Shown here: in pieces, positions 16,553 to 23,936 of the stretch
How positions within the stretch are numbered: the first letter of the stretch is position 1
Layout of the letters: every line of letters begins with the position of its first letter
DNA from: Chloroflexota bacterium
GTDB lineage: Bacteria; Chloroflexota; Anaerolineae; Anaerolineales; Villigracilaceae
Length of the DNA stretch: 38,798 nucleotides
Assembly (NCBI GenBank): GCA_013152325.1
Contig: JAADGN010000112.1
Coordinates: 1-38,798, forward strand
Direction of reading: 5' to 3'
Notes under the pieces: generated by a model
What the model was told of the DNA's origin: nothing
The model's input: only the letters and a program-made list of their open reading frames with translations
Database searches by the model: none
Made by a program: the position numbers and the translations under genes

Positions 16553-17212
16553 TTATTTCACGAAAATCGTCTCTTGATAACCCAGGGCGGCGAAGAACTT
16601 GCTCAAGAAAGTCTCCGCGTTTTGCTGGGCGATCTCCAGAATGCCATCTTCGAGGGCAGCCTTGCGGATCTCATCCTCGGCAGCCTGCCGGGCGGTTGTC
16701 TCCAGATTGACATCGCCATGCGTCAGCACGCCGGTATCGCGGTCGTAAACGTAGGATTTCTCGTTATCCAGCGTGGCAATGAAGACTTCGGCGGGGGGCA
16801 ACGTGACGTAGAGCACGCCATTTTTTATTTGCATATCTTCGGGGCCGAGCTTTTCCATGTCGATGCCCGCGATGACAATGCCGTGCGCCACAAAGAGCAG
16901 CCGGTCGCCAAAAAGGAAGCCGAACGTCCCCTGGCCGATCTCGGCGGTGATGACCTTCTCGACCGTGTACTGAATGGTCTCCAGCCGCGCCAGAGACCGC
17001 ACATCGTGGATGATGGTCACCGGATCGGGAATAACGGTGGGCGTCGGATGCAGCAAGTCAGCAACCTGCGTTTGCATGGCGCTGTTGGCCTGCTGGAGCG
17101 GCTGCAAAGCCTGTTGGGCTTGTTGGGCGCCCTCACGCACCGACTGGACGACGAAATAGGCCGCCGCGGCCACAATAGCAAGCAGTACAATCGCAACCCA
17201 GTTTTGCTTCAT
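16553..17212 (-). CDS. DUF4230 membrane-anchored protein
   Basis: A 219-residue protein with one N-terminal TM helix (about 6-24), a Gln-rich coiled-coil-like stretch (about 30-60) and a DUF4230 domain (about 65-210: LARLETIQYTVEKVITAE, KNGVLYVTLPPAEVFI, ARQAAEDEIRKAALEDGILEIAQQNA). The C-terminal domain should be extracytoplasmic. The function of DUF4230 is unknown. A TATAAT lies six bases before the ATG, so the mRNA is probably leaderless. Divergent from phnD. Confidence 0.88.
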   Translation of the reverse strand: MKQNWVAIVLLAIVAAAAYFVVQSVREGAQQAQQALQPLQQANSAMQTQVADLLHPTPTVIPDPVTIIHDVRSLARLETIQYTVEKVITAEIGQGTFGFLFGDRLLFVAHGIVIAGIDMEKLGPEDMQIKNGVLYVTLPPAEVFIATLDNEKSYVYDRDTGVLTHGDVNLETTARQAAEDEIRKAALEDGILEIAQQNAETFLSKFFAALGYQETIFVK

Positions 17213-17218
17213 GGGTGC

Positions 17219-17224
17219 ATTATA
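17219..17224 (-). promoter_or_regulatory. -10 box of a leaderless promoter for the DUF4230 gene
   Basis: On the minus strand TATAAT (17224-17219) is followed by six bases and the ATG at 17212. A weak -35 (TTTCTA, 17247-17242) lies 17 bp upstream. No Shine-Dalgarno fits. Confidence 0.65.
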
Positions 17225-17251
17225 TCATCCTCTATTTAGTTTAGAAATCAC

Positions 17252-17280
17252 TTGCCTTCTTGTTCAAATCGAGTTATCAT
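17252..17280 (+). promoter_or_regulatory. Promoter and leader hairpin of phnD
   Basis: TTGCCT (17252-17257), a 17-bp spacer and TATCAT (17275-17280). The leader then carries a 6-bp inverted repeat (17292-17297 and 17303-17308) ahead of a strong ribosome site (AGAGAGGAG). The hairpin could be an operator or mRNA stabiliser. I see no recognised Pho box. Confidence 0.6.
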
Positions 17281-17342
17281 CATGGTCATGCGGCTGAATC
17301 TCTCAGCCTCTAAAAACTCATTCTTGTAGAGAGGAGAAAATC

Positions 17343-18485
17343 ATGAAGAAAGTTTCATACATGCTCTTCGCCATGCTGATCGTATCGGCCATGGTGCTGG
17401 CATCCTGCGCCCCGAAGCCAACGGAAGCGCCCGCGCCCCCTCCTGTAGAGGAAACCGAGGCTCCAGCGCCTGAGCCAACCGCCGTACCTGCTCCTGCTGA
17501 GCCCGCGATCGGTTCCGAGGAACACCCCATCAAGGTGCTCTTTGTCCCATCGGTTGACACCGGCGTGATCGTCAGCGGCGGCGAAATTATGGCCAATGCG
17601 CTGCACGAGGCCACCGGCCTGTTCTTCGAAGTGACCGTCCCGACCTCCTATGCGGCCACCATCGAAGAGATGTGCGCCTCCCCGACCGACACCATGGGCT
17701 TCATCCCCGGTCTGGGTTACGTGCTCGCCAACCAGCTCTGCGGCGTGGACGTTTCCTTCAAGGCCATCCGCTATGGTTTCCCGGTATACTTCACCCAGTA
17801 CTTGGTCGCCCGCGACAGCGACATCCAGAGCTTTGAAGACCTGGCTGGCAAGAAGTGGGGTTACCCGGATGCTGGTTCCACTTCCGGCTACATGGTCCCG
17901 GTGACCATGTTCCAGGACGCCGGCATCGAGCCTGGCGAATCCGTCGAGACTGGTGGACACACGGCTGCCGTGAAGGCCCTCTACAACGGCGAAGTCGACT
18001 TCGCGACCACCTACTACAGCGTACCGCTCTCGCCTGAATCCGGCGGCGGCCCCTGGTGGACCTACCAGGATTGGCTGGACGGCAAGGTCACCGAAGATAT
18101 GTATGACATTCCTGATGATGTCATCGACAGCTGCGCCCTGAACGATGCGGGCAAGCTGTACTGTGGCGAATGGCGCCCGCTGGACGCCCGCCCGAACATC
18201 CGCACTGAGGCTCCGGACGTCATCCAGAAGGTCCGCATCCTGACCATTTCGCCCCCGATCCCGAACGACACCCTGTCCTTCAGCCCGGATTTCCCCGAAG
18301 ACCTGCGCGCTCAGATCGAAGACGCACTGGTTGCCTTCGCTGAGACCGACGCTTGGGCAGAGTCCATCGGCAACAACGATTTCTACGGCTGGACCGGCAT
18401 CGAACCCGCCACCGACGCCGAATATGACTTCGTGCGCAAGATGGTTGCTGCCACTGGTCTGACCCTTGAGGGCTTGGGCGAATAA
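17343..18485 (+). CDS. phnD: Phosphonate/phosphite/phosphate ABC transporter substrate-binding lipoprotein PhnD
   Basis: A 380-residue PhnD-family binding protein. The signal peptide ends in the lipobox VLASC (Cys 22), followed by a Pro/Glu/Ala-rich linker to about residue 60. The PhnD-like core has IKVLFVPSVD, WGYPDAGSTSGYMVPVTMF (ligand-binding loop) and HTAAVKALYNGEVDFATTY. It captures the ligand outside the membrane and delivers it to PhnE. The ligand (phosphonate, phosphite or phosphate) cannot be decided. A strong terminator follows at 18503-18533, which would make phnD more abundant than phnCE. This matches common binding-protein stoichiometry. Confidence 0.93.
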   Translation: MKKVSYMLFAMLIVSAMVLASCAPKPTEAPAPPPVEETEAPAPEPTAVPAPAEPAIGSEEHPIKVLFVPSVDTGVIVSGGEIMANALHEATGLFFEVTVPTSYAATIEEMCASPTDTMGFIPGLGYVLANQLCGVDVSFKAIRYGFPVYFTQYLVARDSDIQSFEDLAGKKWGYPDAGSTSGYMVPVTMFQDAGIEPGESVETGGHTAAVKALYNGEVDFATTYYSVPLSPESGGGPWWTYQDWLDGKVTEDMYDIPDDVIDSCALNDAGKLYCGEWRPLDARPNIRTEAPDVIQKVRILTISPPIPNDTLSFSPDFPEDLRAQIEDALVAFAETDAWAESIGNNDFYGWTGIEPATDAEYDFVRKMVAATGLTLEGLGE

Positions 18486-18502
18486 TTCAGCCTGTGCCTA
18501 CC

Positions 18503-18533
18503 AAACCCGGACGGGGTTTTCCCGTCCGGGTTT
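18503..18533 (+). terminator. Intrinsic terminator after phnD
   Basis: Arms 18503-18515 and 18521-18533 pair perfectly over 13 bp around a 5-nt loop, running into TTTTT (18531-18535). A textbook rho-independent terminator. Confidence 0.95.
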
Positions 18534-18618
18534 TTCTACACTACAAAAATACGTTCTCAAACTTGGTCTTATTGTTTTTTCCAAAAGGCTTGTTGCACAA
18601 CTTGAACGCAGAAACCCG

Positions 18619-18693
18619 TAGTAATGGCTTCAGCCGTTGAATTTTGGCTAAAAGCGGCCAACCCTTACAGGATGCCTCGCGAAGCCGCTACTA
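18619..18693. repeat. Imperfect inverted repeat in the phnD-phnC gap
   Basis: tagtaatggcttc (18619-18631) and gaagccgctacta (18681-18693) are inverted copies matching at 11 of 13 bases, 49 bp apart. The 18541-18779 gap holds no gene. It could be a mobile-element relic or a two-site operator upstream of the phnC promoter. Confidence 0.4.
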
Positions 18694-18724
18694 TATTTAT
18701 TTTTGCAAGACATCCAGAAAAGAA

Positions 18725-18752
18725 TTGGCAACATTCTGTACTCCCATAAAAT
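18725..18752 (+). promoter_or_regulatory. Promoter for phnC-phnE
   Basis: TTGGCA (18725-18730), a 16-bp spacer and TAAAAT (18747-18752); both hexamers are five of six to consensus. Transcription would start near 18759, 20 bases before the phnC ATG and 6 before an in-frame GTG. Confidence 0.65.
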
Positions 18753-18779
18753 CCCAACCGGCTGGTGGTGACAACTGTC

Positions 18780-19532
18780 ATGCTAAAAATCAAAAATCTC
18801 ACGAAAATATACGAGGGCGGAGTTCTGGCGCTGGACAATGTCAGTTTTGAAGTGCCCAAAGGTCAGTTCCTGGCCATCATCGGGCTGAGCGGCTCGGGTA
18901 AATCCACCTTGCTGCGCTGTATCAACCGCCTGATCGAGCCAACTTCCGGCGAAATCTACTGGAACGACATCAACATCACGGCGGCATCCGACGATGAACT
19001 GCGCACCATTCGCCGCAAGATCGGCATGGTCTTTCAGCATTTCAACCTGGTCCATCGTTCCTCCGTGCTGACCAATGTCCTGTCCGGACGCCTGGGATAC
19101 GTGAATCCGGCCATGAGTATCTTCAACCGCTTCCCCAAAAGCGACATCGAAAATGCTTACAAACAATTGGAGCGGGTCGGGATCGCAGACAAAGCCCACA
19201 GCCGCGCCGATGAACTGAGCGGAGGCCAGCAGCAGCGGGTCGGGATCGCACGGGCAATGATCCAGAACCCGGAAATCATCCTGGCCGACGAACCGGTTGC
19301 CAGTCTCGATCCGGTCCTGGCGCACAGCATCATGCAATACCTGGAAAAGATCAACCAGGAAGACGGCGTCACCGTGCTGTGCAGCCTGCACTTTCTTGAT
19401 CTGGTACATCGCTATGCCGACCGTGTGGTCGCTCTCAACGAAGGCAAACTGATGTTCGAGGGGCCGCCGGATGAAATCGACGATGCCAAATTCAAAGATA
19501 TCTATGGCAAAGATGCCGAGCGGGTCGGGTAA
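18780..19532 (+). CDS. phnC: Phosphonate-type ABC transporter ATP-binding protein PhnC
   Basis: A 250-residue ABC ATPase: Walker A GLSGSGKST, Q-loop MVFQHFN, signature LSGGQQQR, Walker B IILADEPVASLD and switch His in SLHFLD. The insert after the Q-loop (VLSGRLGYVNPAMSIFNRFP) is diagnostic of PhnC rather than other importers. The start at ATG 18780 (MLKIKNLTKIY) matches the family; GTG 18765 is an alternative because the promoter would make it nearly leaderless. phnE begins 13 bp after the stop. Confidence 0.95.
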   Translation: MLKIKNLTKIYEGGVLALDNVSFEVPKGQFLAIIGLSGSGKSTLLRCINRLIEPTSGEIYWNDINITAASDDELRTIRRKIGMVFQHFNLVHRSSVLTNVLSGRLGYVNPAMSIFNRFPKSDIENAYKQLERVGIADKAHSRADELSGGQQQRVGIARAMIQNPEIILADEPVASLDPVLAHSIMQYLEKINQEDGVTVLCSLHFLDLVHRYADRVVALNEGKLMFEGPPDEIDDAKFKDIYGKDAERVG

Positions 19533-19545
19533 ACAGGAGGCAGGT

Positions 19546-21363
19546 GTGAAAAACAAGAAACCCAATTTCATGCGTTCTCTCGGGCTGGGCTTAGGGATTC
19601 TGGCAGCGTTGGTCATCTATGCCTATGGTTTCCAGGTCACCAAAGTCAATCTGGCCGAGACCAAATCCGAACGCCGTCAAACGCAATTGGTCCGTATTTT
19701 GCGCGCCCTGGCAAAGCCGGAAATATTCGCCTACGAGAGAGATGAATTTACAGTTTCACTGCCGGTCATGGTGCCCTGCCCAGAAAGTGGATTTACCCCG
19801 CCGGAGCCTGACAAGAGCGGCCCTTACCTGGTCATGACGCCCGCTTGCGCCGACCCGCGTGAGAGAGTCATCATCGAAGGCTTCAACTTCGATCCCTTTA
19901 GCACAGGCCCGATAAACTTCATGCCGGCTGACAGCGACGTCAGCTTGCAGCTTGGCACAATGAAAGTGGACCAGAACGGTTATTTTCAGGCAGAAATACG
20001 CCTCTCGAACCGGCCCAACGACAAGGTGCAGGAAATCCACGCCATTACCCGGCACAATATTGGCGCTCCACACCTGACGAGGACCGCTTACGACACCTGG
20101 GACAAGATCATTGAAACCGTCTTCCTGGCGCTGTTGGCGACCACCTTCGGCACGCTGCTTGCCATTCCGCTCAGCTTCTTTGCAGCGCGCAACCTGATGA
20201 AGGACATTTCCAGTACGCTCATCAGCACTTCGCTTTCCATTCTTTTTATCCCTGTTGGTGTTTACATCGGCATCAAGGCGGCTTATTGGGCATCCGTCAT
20301 CAGCGGCTTCCTGACTGGCAACCCCTTGTATATACTGGCCAGTTTTATCGTCTTGCCGCTCCTGATTTGGCTGGGCGTTCGGGTGGCGCTGCCCCCGCAG
20401 GAACACACCAGGCCGCCCCTGCGCGTGCGGACGCTCAGGACGATCATCTTGATAGGCGTCTCCTTTGCTTTTGTGCTCACGCTATACCTGATCTCTTATC
20501 TCGGACTGACCGCCGGCGGTTACCTGGCAGGCCACATGGGCTCATTTGGTTTCCTGGGAAGTTTCCTGCGCGACCTGAGTGACATCCTCAACATGATCAT
20601 CACCGCGCTGGTCGCATTGGCGAGCGCAGGCGTCTTCAGCAGTTTGGCCGGACGCTTGGGCATCGTGTTGGGACGCACGCCTGAGGCCCTGATCCGCATA
20701 CTCCAAACCGTGCTCGCAGTGGTTGCCGGCGCATTGTTGTTCTTCCTGCTGATGGCGATACTCAACTGGTTCTACGAATTCAGGAATTACGTGGCCCTGC
20801 ACACCTACGCTGCCATCATCGGGGGCATTGCGGGCCTGGTGCTGGGACTGACCGTTCACCCCAAAGCCAGCCTGCCGACCGGGATGGTCATCTATTACGG
20901 CTCCCGCACGATTTTCAATGCCCTGCGTTCTATCGAACCGTTGGTTATGGCGATTGTCTTCGTCGTCTGGGTGGGCATTGGCCCGTTTGCCGGTTCGATG
21001 GCCCTGGCCCTGCACACCATCGCCGCGCTCGGCAAACTATACTCCGAACAAGTCGAGAGCATCCAGGCCGGGCCGATTGAAGCCGTCCAGGCCACGGGCG
21101 CGAACCGCTTGCAGACCATCGTCTATGGCGTGGTGCCGCAGATCGTCCCGCCCTACATTTCCTTCACCATGTACCGCTGGGACATCAACGTGCGTATGTC
21201 CACCATCATCGGTTTCGCGGGCGGCGGCGGTATCGGCTTCCTGTTGCAGCAGAATATCAACCTGCTCAACTACCGCGCGGCCAGCGCCCAAATGCTGGCT
21301 ATCGCCATCGTCGTGGCCAGCATGGACTATCTCAGTTCCAAAATGCGCGAGAAAATCGTCTGA
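19546..21363 (+). CDS. phnE: PhnE-type permease with extra N-terminal and internal domains
   Basis: A 605-residue permease. TM1 (about 10-30) is followed by an extracytoplasmic domain (about 35-180) with C78/C101 and an Ig-like/IPT-like pattern (VIIEGFNFDPF ... VDQNGYFQAEIRL). The PhnE core follows in two parts: ETVFLALLATTFGTLLAIPL (about 190-220) and, after about 225 residues of added TM helices, IYYGSRTIFNALRS to the end. The second part carries the EAA loop EAVQATGANRLQTIVYGVVPQ and the motif GFAGGGGIGFLL. Ordinary PhnE is about 260-280 residues. The GTG at 19546 was chosen for its AGGAGG five bases upstream; the frame opens earlier inside phnC. Confidence 0.9.
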   Translation: MKNKKPNFMRSLGLGLGILAALVIYAYGFQVTKVNLAETKSERRQTQLVRILRALAKPEIFAYERDEFTVSLPVMVPCPESGFTPPEPDKSGPYLVMTPACADPRERVIIEGFNFDPFSTGPINFMPADSDVSLQLGTMKVDQNGYFQAEIRLSNRPNDKVQEIHAITRHNIGAPHLTRTAYDTWDKIIETVFLALLATTFGTLLAIPLSFFAARNLMKDISSTLISTSLSILFIPVGVYIGIKAAYWASVISGFLTGNPLYILASFIVLPLLIWLGVRVALPPQEHTRPPLRVRTLRTIILIGVSFAFVLTLYLISYLGLTAGGYLAGHMGSFGFLGSFLRDLSDILNMIITALVALASAGVFSSLAGRLGIVLGRTPEALIRILQTVLAVVAGALLFFLLMAILNWFYEFRNYVALHTYAAIIGGIAGLVLGLTVHPKASLPTGMVIYYGSRTIFNALRSIEPLVMAIVFVVWVGIGPFAGSMALALHTIAALGKLYSEQVESIQAGPIEAVQATGANRLQTIVYGVVPQIVPPYISFTMYRWDINVRMSTIIGFAGGGGIGFLLQQNINLLNYRAASAQMLAIAIVVASMDYLSSKMREKIV

Positions 21364-21388
21364 CCCCCCGCCAACCAGCACACAAGAC

Positions 21389-21419
21389 AAGCCCCTCATG
21401 CCTCGGCAATGAGGGGCTT
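21389..21419 (+). terminator. Intrinsic terminator after phnE
   Basis: Arms 21389-21399 and 21409-21419 pair over 11 bp around a 9-nt loop, followed by TTTCT. It lies 25 bp after the phnE stop. Confidence 0.85.
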
Positions 21420-21428
21420 TCTGCATGG

Positions 21429-21434
21429 TAAAAT
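21429..21434 (+). promoter_or_regulatory. -10 box of a leaderless promoter (SanA/YdcF-like gene)
   Basis: TAAAAT (21429-21434) is separated by exactly six bases from the ATG at 21441. No good -35 and no Shine-Dalgarno are present. It directly follows the phnE terminator. Confidence 0.55.
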
Positions 21435-21440
21435 CTGCGG

Positions 21441-22097
21441 ATGTTCAAACGGAATATCAAAATGTTCATAAAACTGCTCCTGATCTCTGCCGGGACAGGT
21501 ATCGTGATCTTGTCCATCTCGCGCCTGACCACCGCCCTTTCCAGCCGTGGACGCATCTACACCACAGACGACGTCCCGCCGCAGCGCGTGGCAATCGTCT
21601 TCGGCGCAGGATTGTGGCACGACGGCAGCCCAACGCCCATTCTGCGCGACCGGATCGCTACCGCCGCCGACCTGTATTTCAGCGGCAAAGCGGAAAAACT
21701 GCTGATGAGCGGCGACAACCGTTTCGTCGACTATAACGAGCCGGGCGCCATGCGTGATTACGCCCTGCAATTGGGCGTGCCCGAAGAAGTCATTGTGCTG
21801 GATTACGCCGGTCGTCGCACCTACGATACCTGTTACCGCGCCAAAGAAATCTTCGGCGTCGAACGGGCGATCCTGGTCACGCAGGGGTTCCACCTGCCGC
21901 GCGCCCTGTACATTTGCGACGCGCTGGGCATCGAAGCCAGCGGCGTCACCGCTGACAGGCGTGTCTACCGCCGCGGTTCCATGCTATACTGGAACACGCG
22001 CGAACTGCTGGCAACCGCCACCGCCCTGTGGGACGTACACGTCAAACATCCTATCCCGGTTCTGGGCGACCCAGAACCTATCTTTCCGGAGAATTGA
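21441..22097 (+). CDS. SanA/YdcF (DUF218) family membrane protein
   Basis: The 218-residue protein has one N-terminal TM helix (about 9-27) and a DUF218 domain: VAIVFGAGLWHDGSPTPILR, KLLMSGDN, RDYALQLGVPEEVIVLDYAGRRTYDT and ILVTQGFHLPRALYI. In E. coli SanA and ElyC affect envelope barrier function and lipid-carrier metabolism, but the biochemical activity is unclear. The domain should lie outside the membrane. Its stop overlaps the next start by one base (TGATG). Confidence 0.9.
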   Translation: MFKRNIKMFIKLLLISAGTGIVILSISRLTTALSSRGRIYTTDDVPPQRVAIVFGAGLWHDGSPTPILRDRIATAADLYFSGKAEKLLMSGDNRFVDYNEPGAMRDYALQLGVPEEVIVLDYAGRRTYDTCYRAKEIFGVERAILVTQGFHLPRALYICDALGIEASGVTADRRVYRRGSMLYWNTRELLATATALWDVHVKHPIPVLGDPEPIFPEN

Positions 22098-22651
22098 TGG
22101 AACGCACCGAAACCCTCGCCATCGTGCACGAATTTGTCAGGAACGAAAACCTTGTCAAGCACATGCTGGCGGTCGAAGCCGCCATGCGCTTCTACGCCGA
22201 AAAACTTGGCGAAGATGCAGAAACCTGGGGCATCACCGGTCTGCTGCACGATTTCGACTGGGAGATCCACCCCTCGCTGGAAGAGCACCCTCAGGCCGGA
22301 GCGCCCCTCTTGCGTGAGCGCGGCGTGCCGGAAGAGATCGTGCGCGCCATCCTCAGCCATGCGGACCACACCGGCATTCCGCGTGAAACCGTCATGGAAA
22401 AAGCGCTCTACGCCTGTGACGAGATCACCGGCCTGATCACCGCCGTCGCGCTGGTGCGGCCCTCGCGCTCGCTGATGGATTTGAAGGTCAAGTCCGTCAA
22501 AAAGAAGTGGAAGGACAAATCCTTCGCAGCAGGCGCAAACCGCGAGGAGATGGAACGCGGCGCGCAGGAATTCGGCGTGGAATTGTGGGAACACACTGGC
22601 AACGTGATCGAGGCCATGCGCCGCATCGCGCCGGAATTGGGGTTGGCATAA
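22097..22651 (+). CDS. HD-domain phosphohydrolase
   Basis: A 184-residue HD-superfamily protein. Metal ligands H22 (LVKHMLAVE), H51-D52 (LLHDFDW), the histidines in LSHADHTG (about 91-94) and the Asp in YACDEITGLI (about 112) are all present. Substrates of this branch are unknown; the family hydrolyses nucleotides and other phosphoesters. GGAG precedes the ATG at 22097. It is distinct from the HD domain of PgpH in this window. Confidence 0.9.
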   Translation: MERTETLAIVHEFVRNENLVKHMLAVEAAMRFYAEKLGEDAETWGITGLLHDFDWEIHPSLEEHPQAGAPLLRERGVPEEIVRAILSHADHTGIPRETVMEKALYACDEITGLITAVALVRPSRSLMDLKVKSVKKKWKDKSFAAGANREEMERGAQEFGVELWEHTGNVIEAMRRIAPELGLA

Positions 22652-22665
22652 CCCTCACCCCATCT

Positions 22666-22682
22666 CTCTCCCAGCGGGAGAG
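22666..22682. repeat. Short GC hairpin, genome-repeat type
   Basis: ctctccc (22666-22672) and gggagag (22676-22682) pair over 7 bp around a 3-nt loop. The surrounding CCCTCACCCC...GGGG pattern resembles dispersed intergenic repeats seen in many bacteria. It lies between the HD gene and the TIM-barrel/SnoaL gene. Confidence 0.55.
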
Positions 22683-22706
22683 GGGCAATGAACAGAGGAG
22701 GAAATC

Positions 22707-23798
22707 ATGTCGCTAAAAGGCAAAGGCTTCTTCATCTTCCAAATCCCGGATTGCGAGGGCGGCGACCCGGATGCGATCACCGCCGTGGCGCGGGCCGCCG
22801 GGCTGGGTCATGTGCTGGTCAAAATAGCAGACGGGGCAAATCCCTTCGGGGTCGGCATCACCGCGCCTGTCGTCCAGGCGTTGCAGGGAGCGGGAATCTC
22901 CGTCTGGGGCTGGCACTACGTCTATGGCAATGACCCGGCCGGGGAGGCGCGCGTCGCGGTGCGCCGCTTCAACGAACTGGGGCTGGACGGATACGCGGTC
23001 AACGCGGAGACCGAGTACAAAAACAAGAACGCCGCCGCGCGGCGCTTCATGTCCGACCTGAGGGCCGGTCTGCCCGATGCGAAGATCGCGCTCAGTTCGT
23101 ACCGTTTTCCCAATTATCATCCCGAACTGCCGTGGAAGACCTTCTTCGAGAAATGCGATTACAACATGCCGCAGGTCTACTGGGTGGAAGCGCACAACGC
23201 CGGGCAGCAGTTGCGCTGGAGCAAGGCGCAGTTCGACGCCATGGGCGTTGACCTGCCCTTCGTCCCCTCCGGCGCGGCCTACTCGGACGACCCCGCCAAG
23301 TGGAACCCGACGCCTGCCGACGTGAAGGATTTCCTGCAAACCGTGCGCGACCTGAACATGGAAGCGGCCAACTTCTTCTCGTGGGATTACTGCCGCCGCC
23401 ACCTGCCCAAGCTGTGGAAAACGGTCAGCGATTTCGACTGGCCCGCTCCGCCTCCGCCGCCCGCGCCGCCTGCGGAGTTTGTCACGGCTTACCACGATGC
23501 GTTGAACGCTCACGCGATAGACGATGTGATGCGTCTCTACCGGGACAACGCCGTCCTGGTAACGCGCGACCGCATCCTGCGCGGCACGGAATCCATCCGG
23601 ACGTGGTACGGGCAATTCTTCAACGAGATCTTGCCAAACGGGGAATTTCAGTTCACGAAGGTAAGCGAGAAAGGCGACCTGCGCTTCATCATCTGGGACG
23701 CCGCCTCCGATTCGGGGACGGTCTCCGATGGGCGCGATACGGTCATGTTGAGCAAGGGAAAGGTCGCGCTGCATTACTCGTATTTCACGGTGAAATAG
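22707..23798 (+). CDS. TIM-barrel (glycoside-hydrolase-like) / SnoaL-like fusion protein
   Basis: A 363-residue protein of two parts. Residues 1-250 look like a (beta/alpha)8 barrel of the glycoside hydrolase-like group: VLVKIADG, ISVWGWHYVYG, GLDGYAVNAETEY (acidic pair in a beta-strand end) and NMPQVYWVEA. A Pro-Ala hinge of seven consecutive prolines/alanines (about 247-259) leads to a SnoaL/NTF2-like domain (about 262-363: YHDALNAHAIDDVMRLYRDNAVL, RGTESIRTWYGQFFNE). No signal peptide, so it is probably cytoplasmic. Substrate unknown. Strong AGAGGAGG site before the ATG. Confidence 0.8.
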   Translation: MSLKGKGFFIFQIPDCEGGDPDAITAVARAAGLGHVLVKIADGANPFGVGITAPVVQALQGAGISVWGWHYVYGNDPAGEARVAVRRFNELGLDGYAVNAETEYKNKNAAARRFMSDLRAGLPDAKIALSSYRFPNYHPELPWKTFFEKCDYNMPQVYWVEAHNAGQQLRWSKAQFDAMGVDLPFVPSGAAYSDDPAKWNPTPADVKDFLQTVRDLNMEAANFFSWDYCRRHLPKLWKTVSDFDWPAPPPPPAPPAEFVTAYHDALNAHAIDDVMRLYRDNAVLVTRDRILRGTESIRTWYGQFFNEILPNGEFQFTKVSEKGDLRFIIWDAASDSGTVSDGRDTVMLSKGKVALHYSYFTVK

Positions 23799-23853
23799 CT
23801 GGGGGAAAATGGGGGCTGGGATGCGCCGCCGTGACGGGTATTTCTAAAAACCA

Positions 23854-23888
23854 AAAGACTTCCGAGACCCTCGATCCCGGAAGTCTTT
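23854..23888. terminator. Bidirectional intrinsic terminator between convergent genes
   Basis: Arms 23854-23864 and 23878-23888 pair over 11 bp. Arm ends AAA/TTT give short U-runs on either strand. It lies between the TIM-barrel/SnoaL gene and the gyrA-family gene. Confidence 0.8.
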
Positions 23889-23936
23889 CCTATTCTCCAT
23901 TCTCCGCTCCCCATTCCCCATTCTCTTCTCTCTCAC

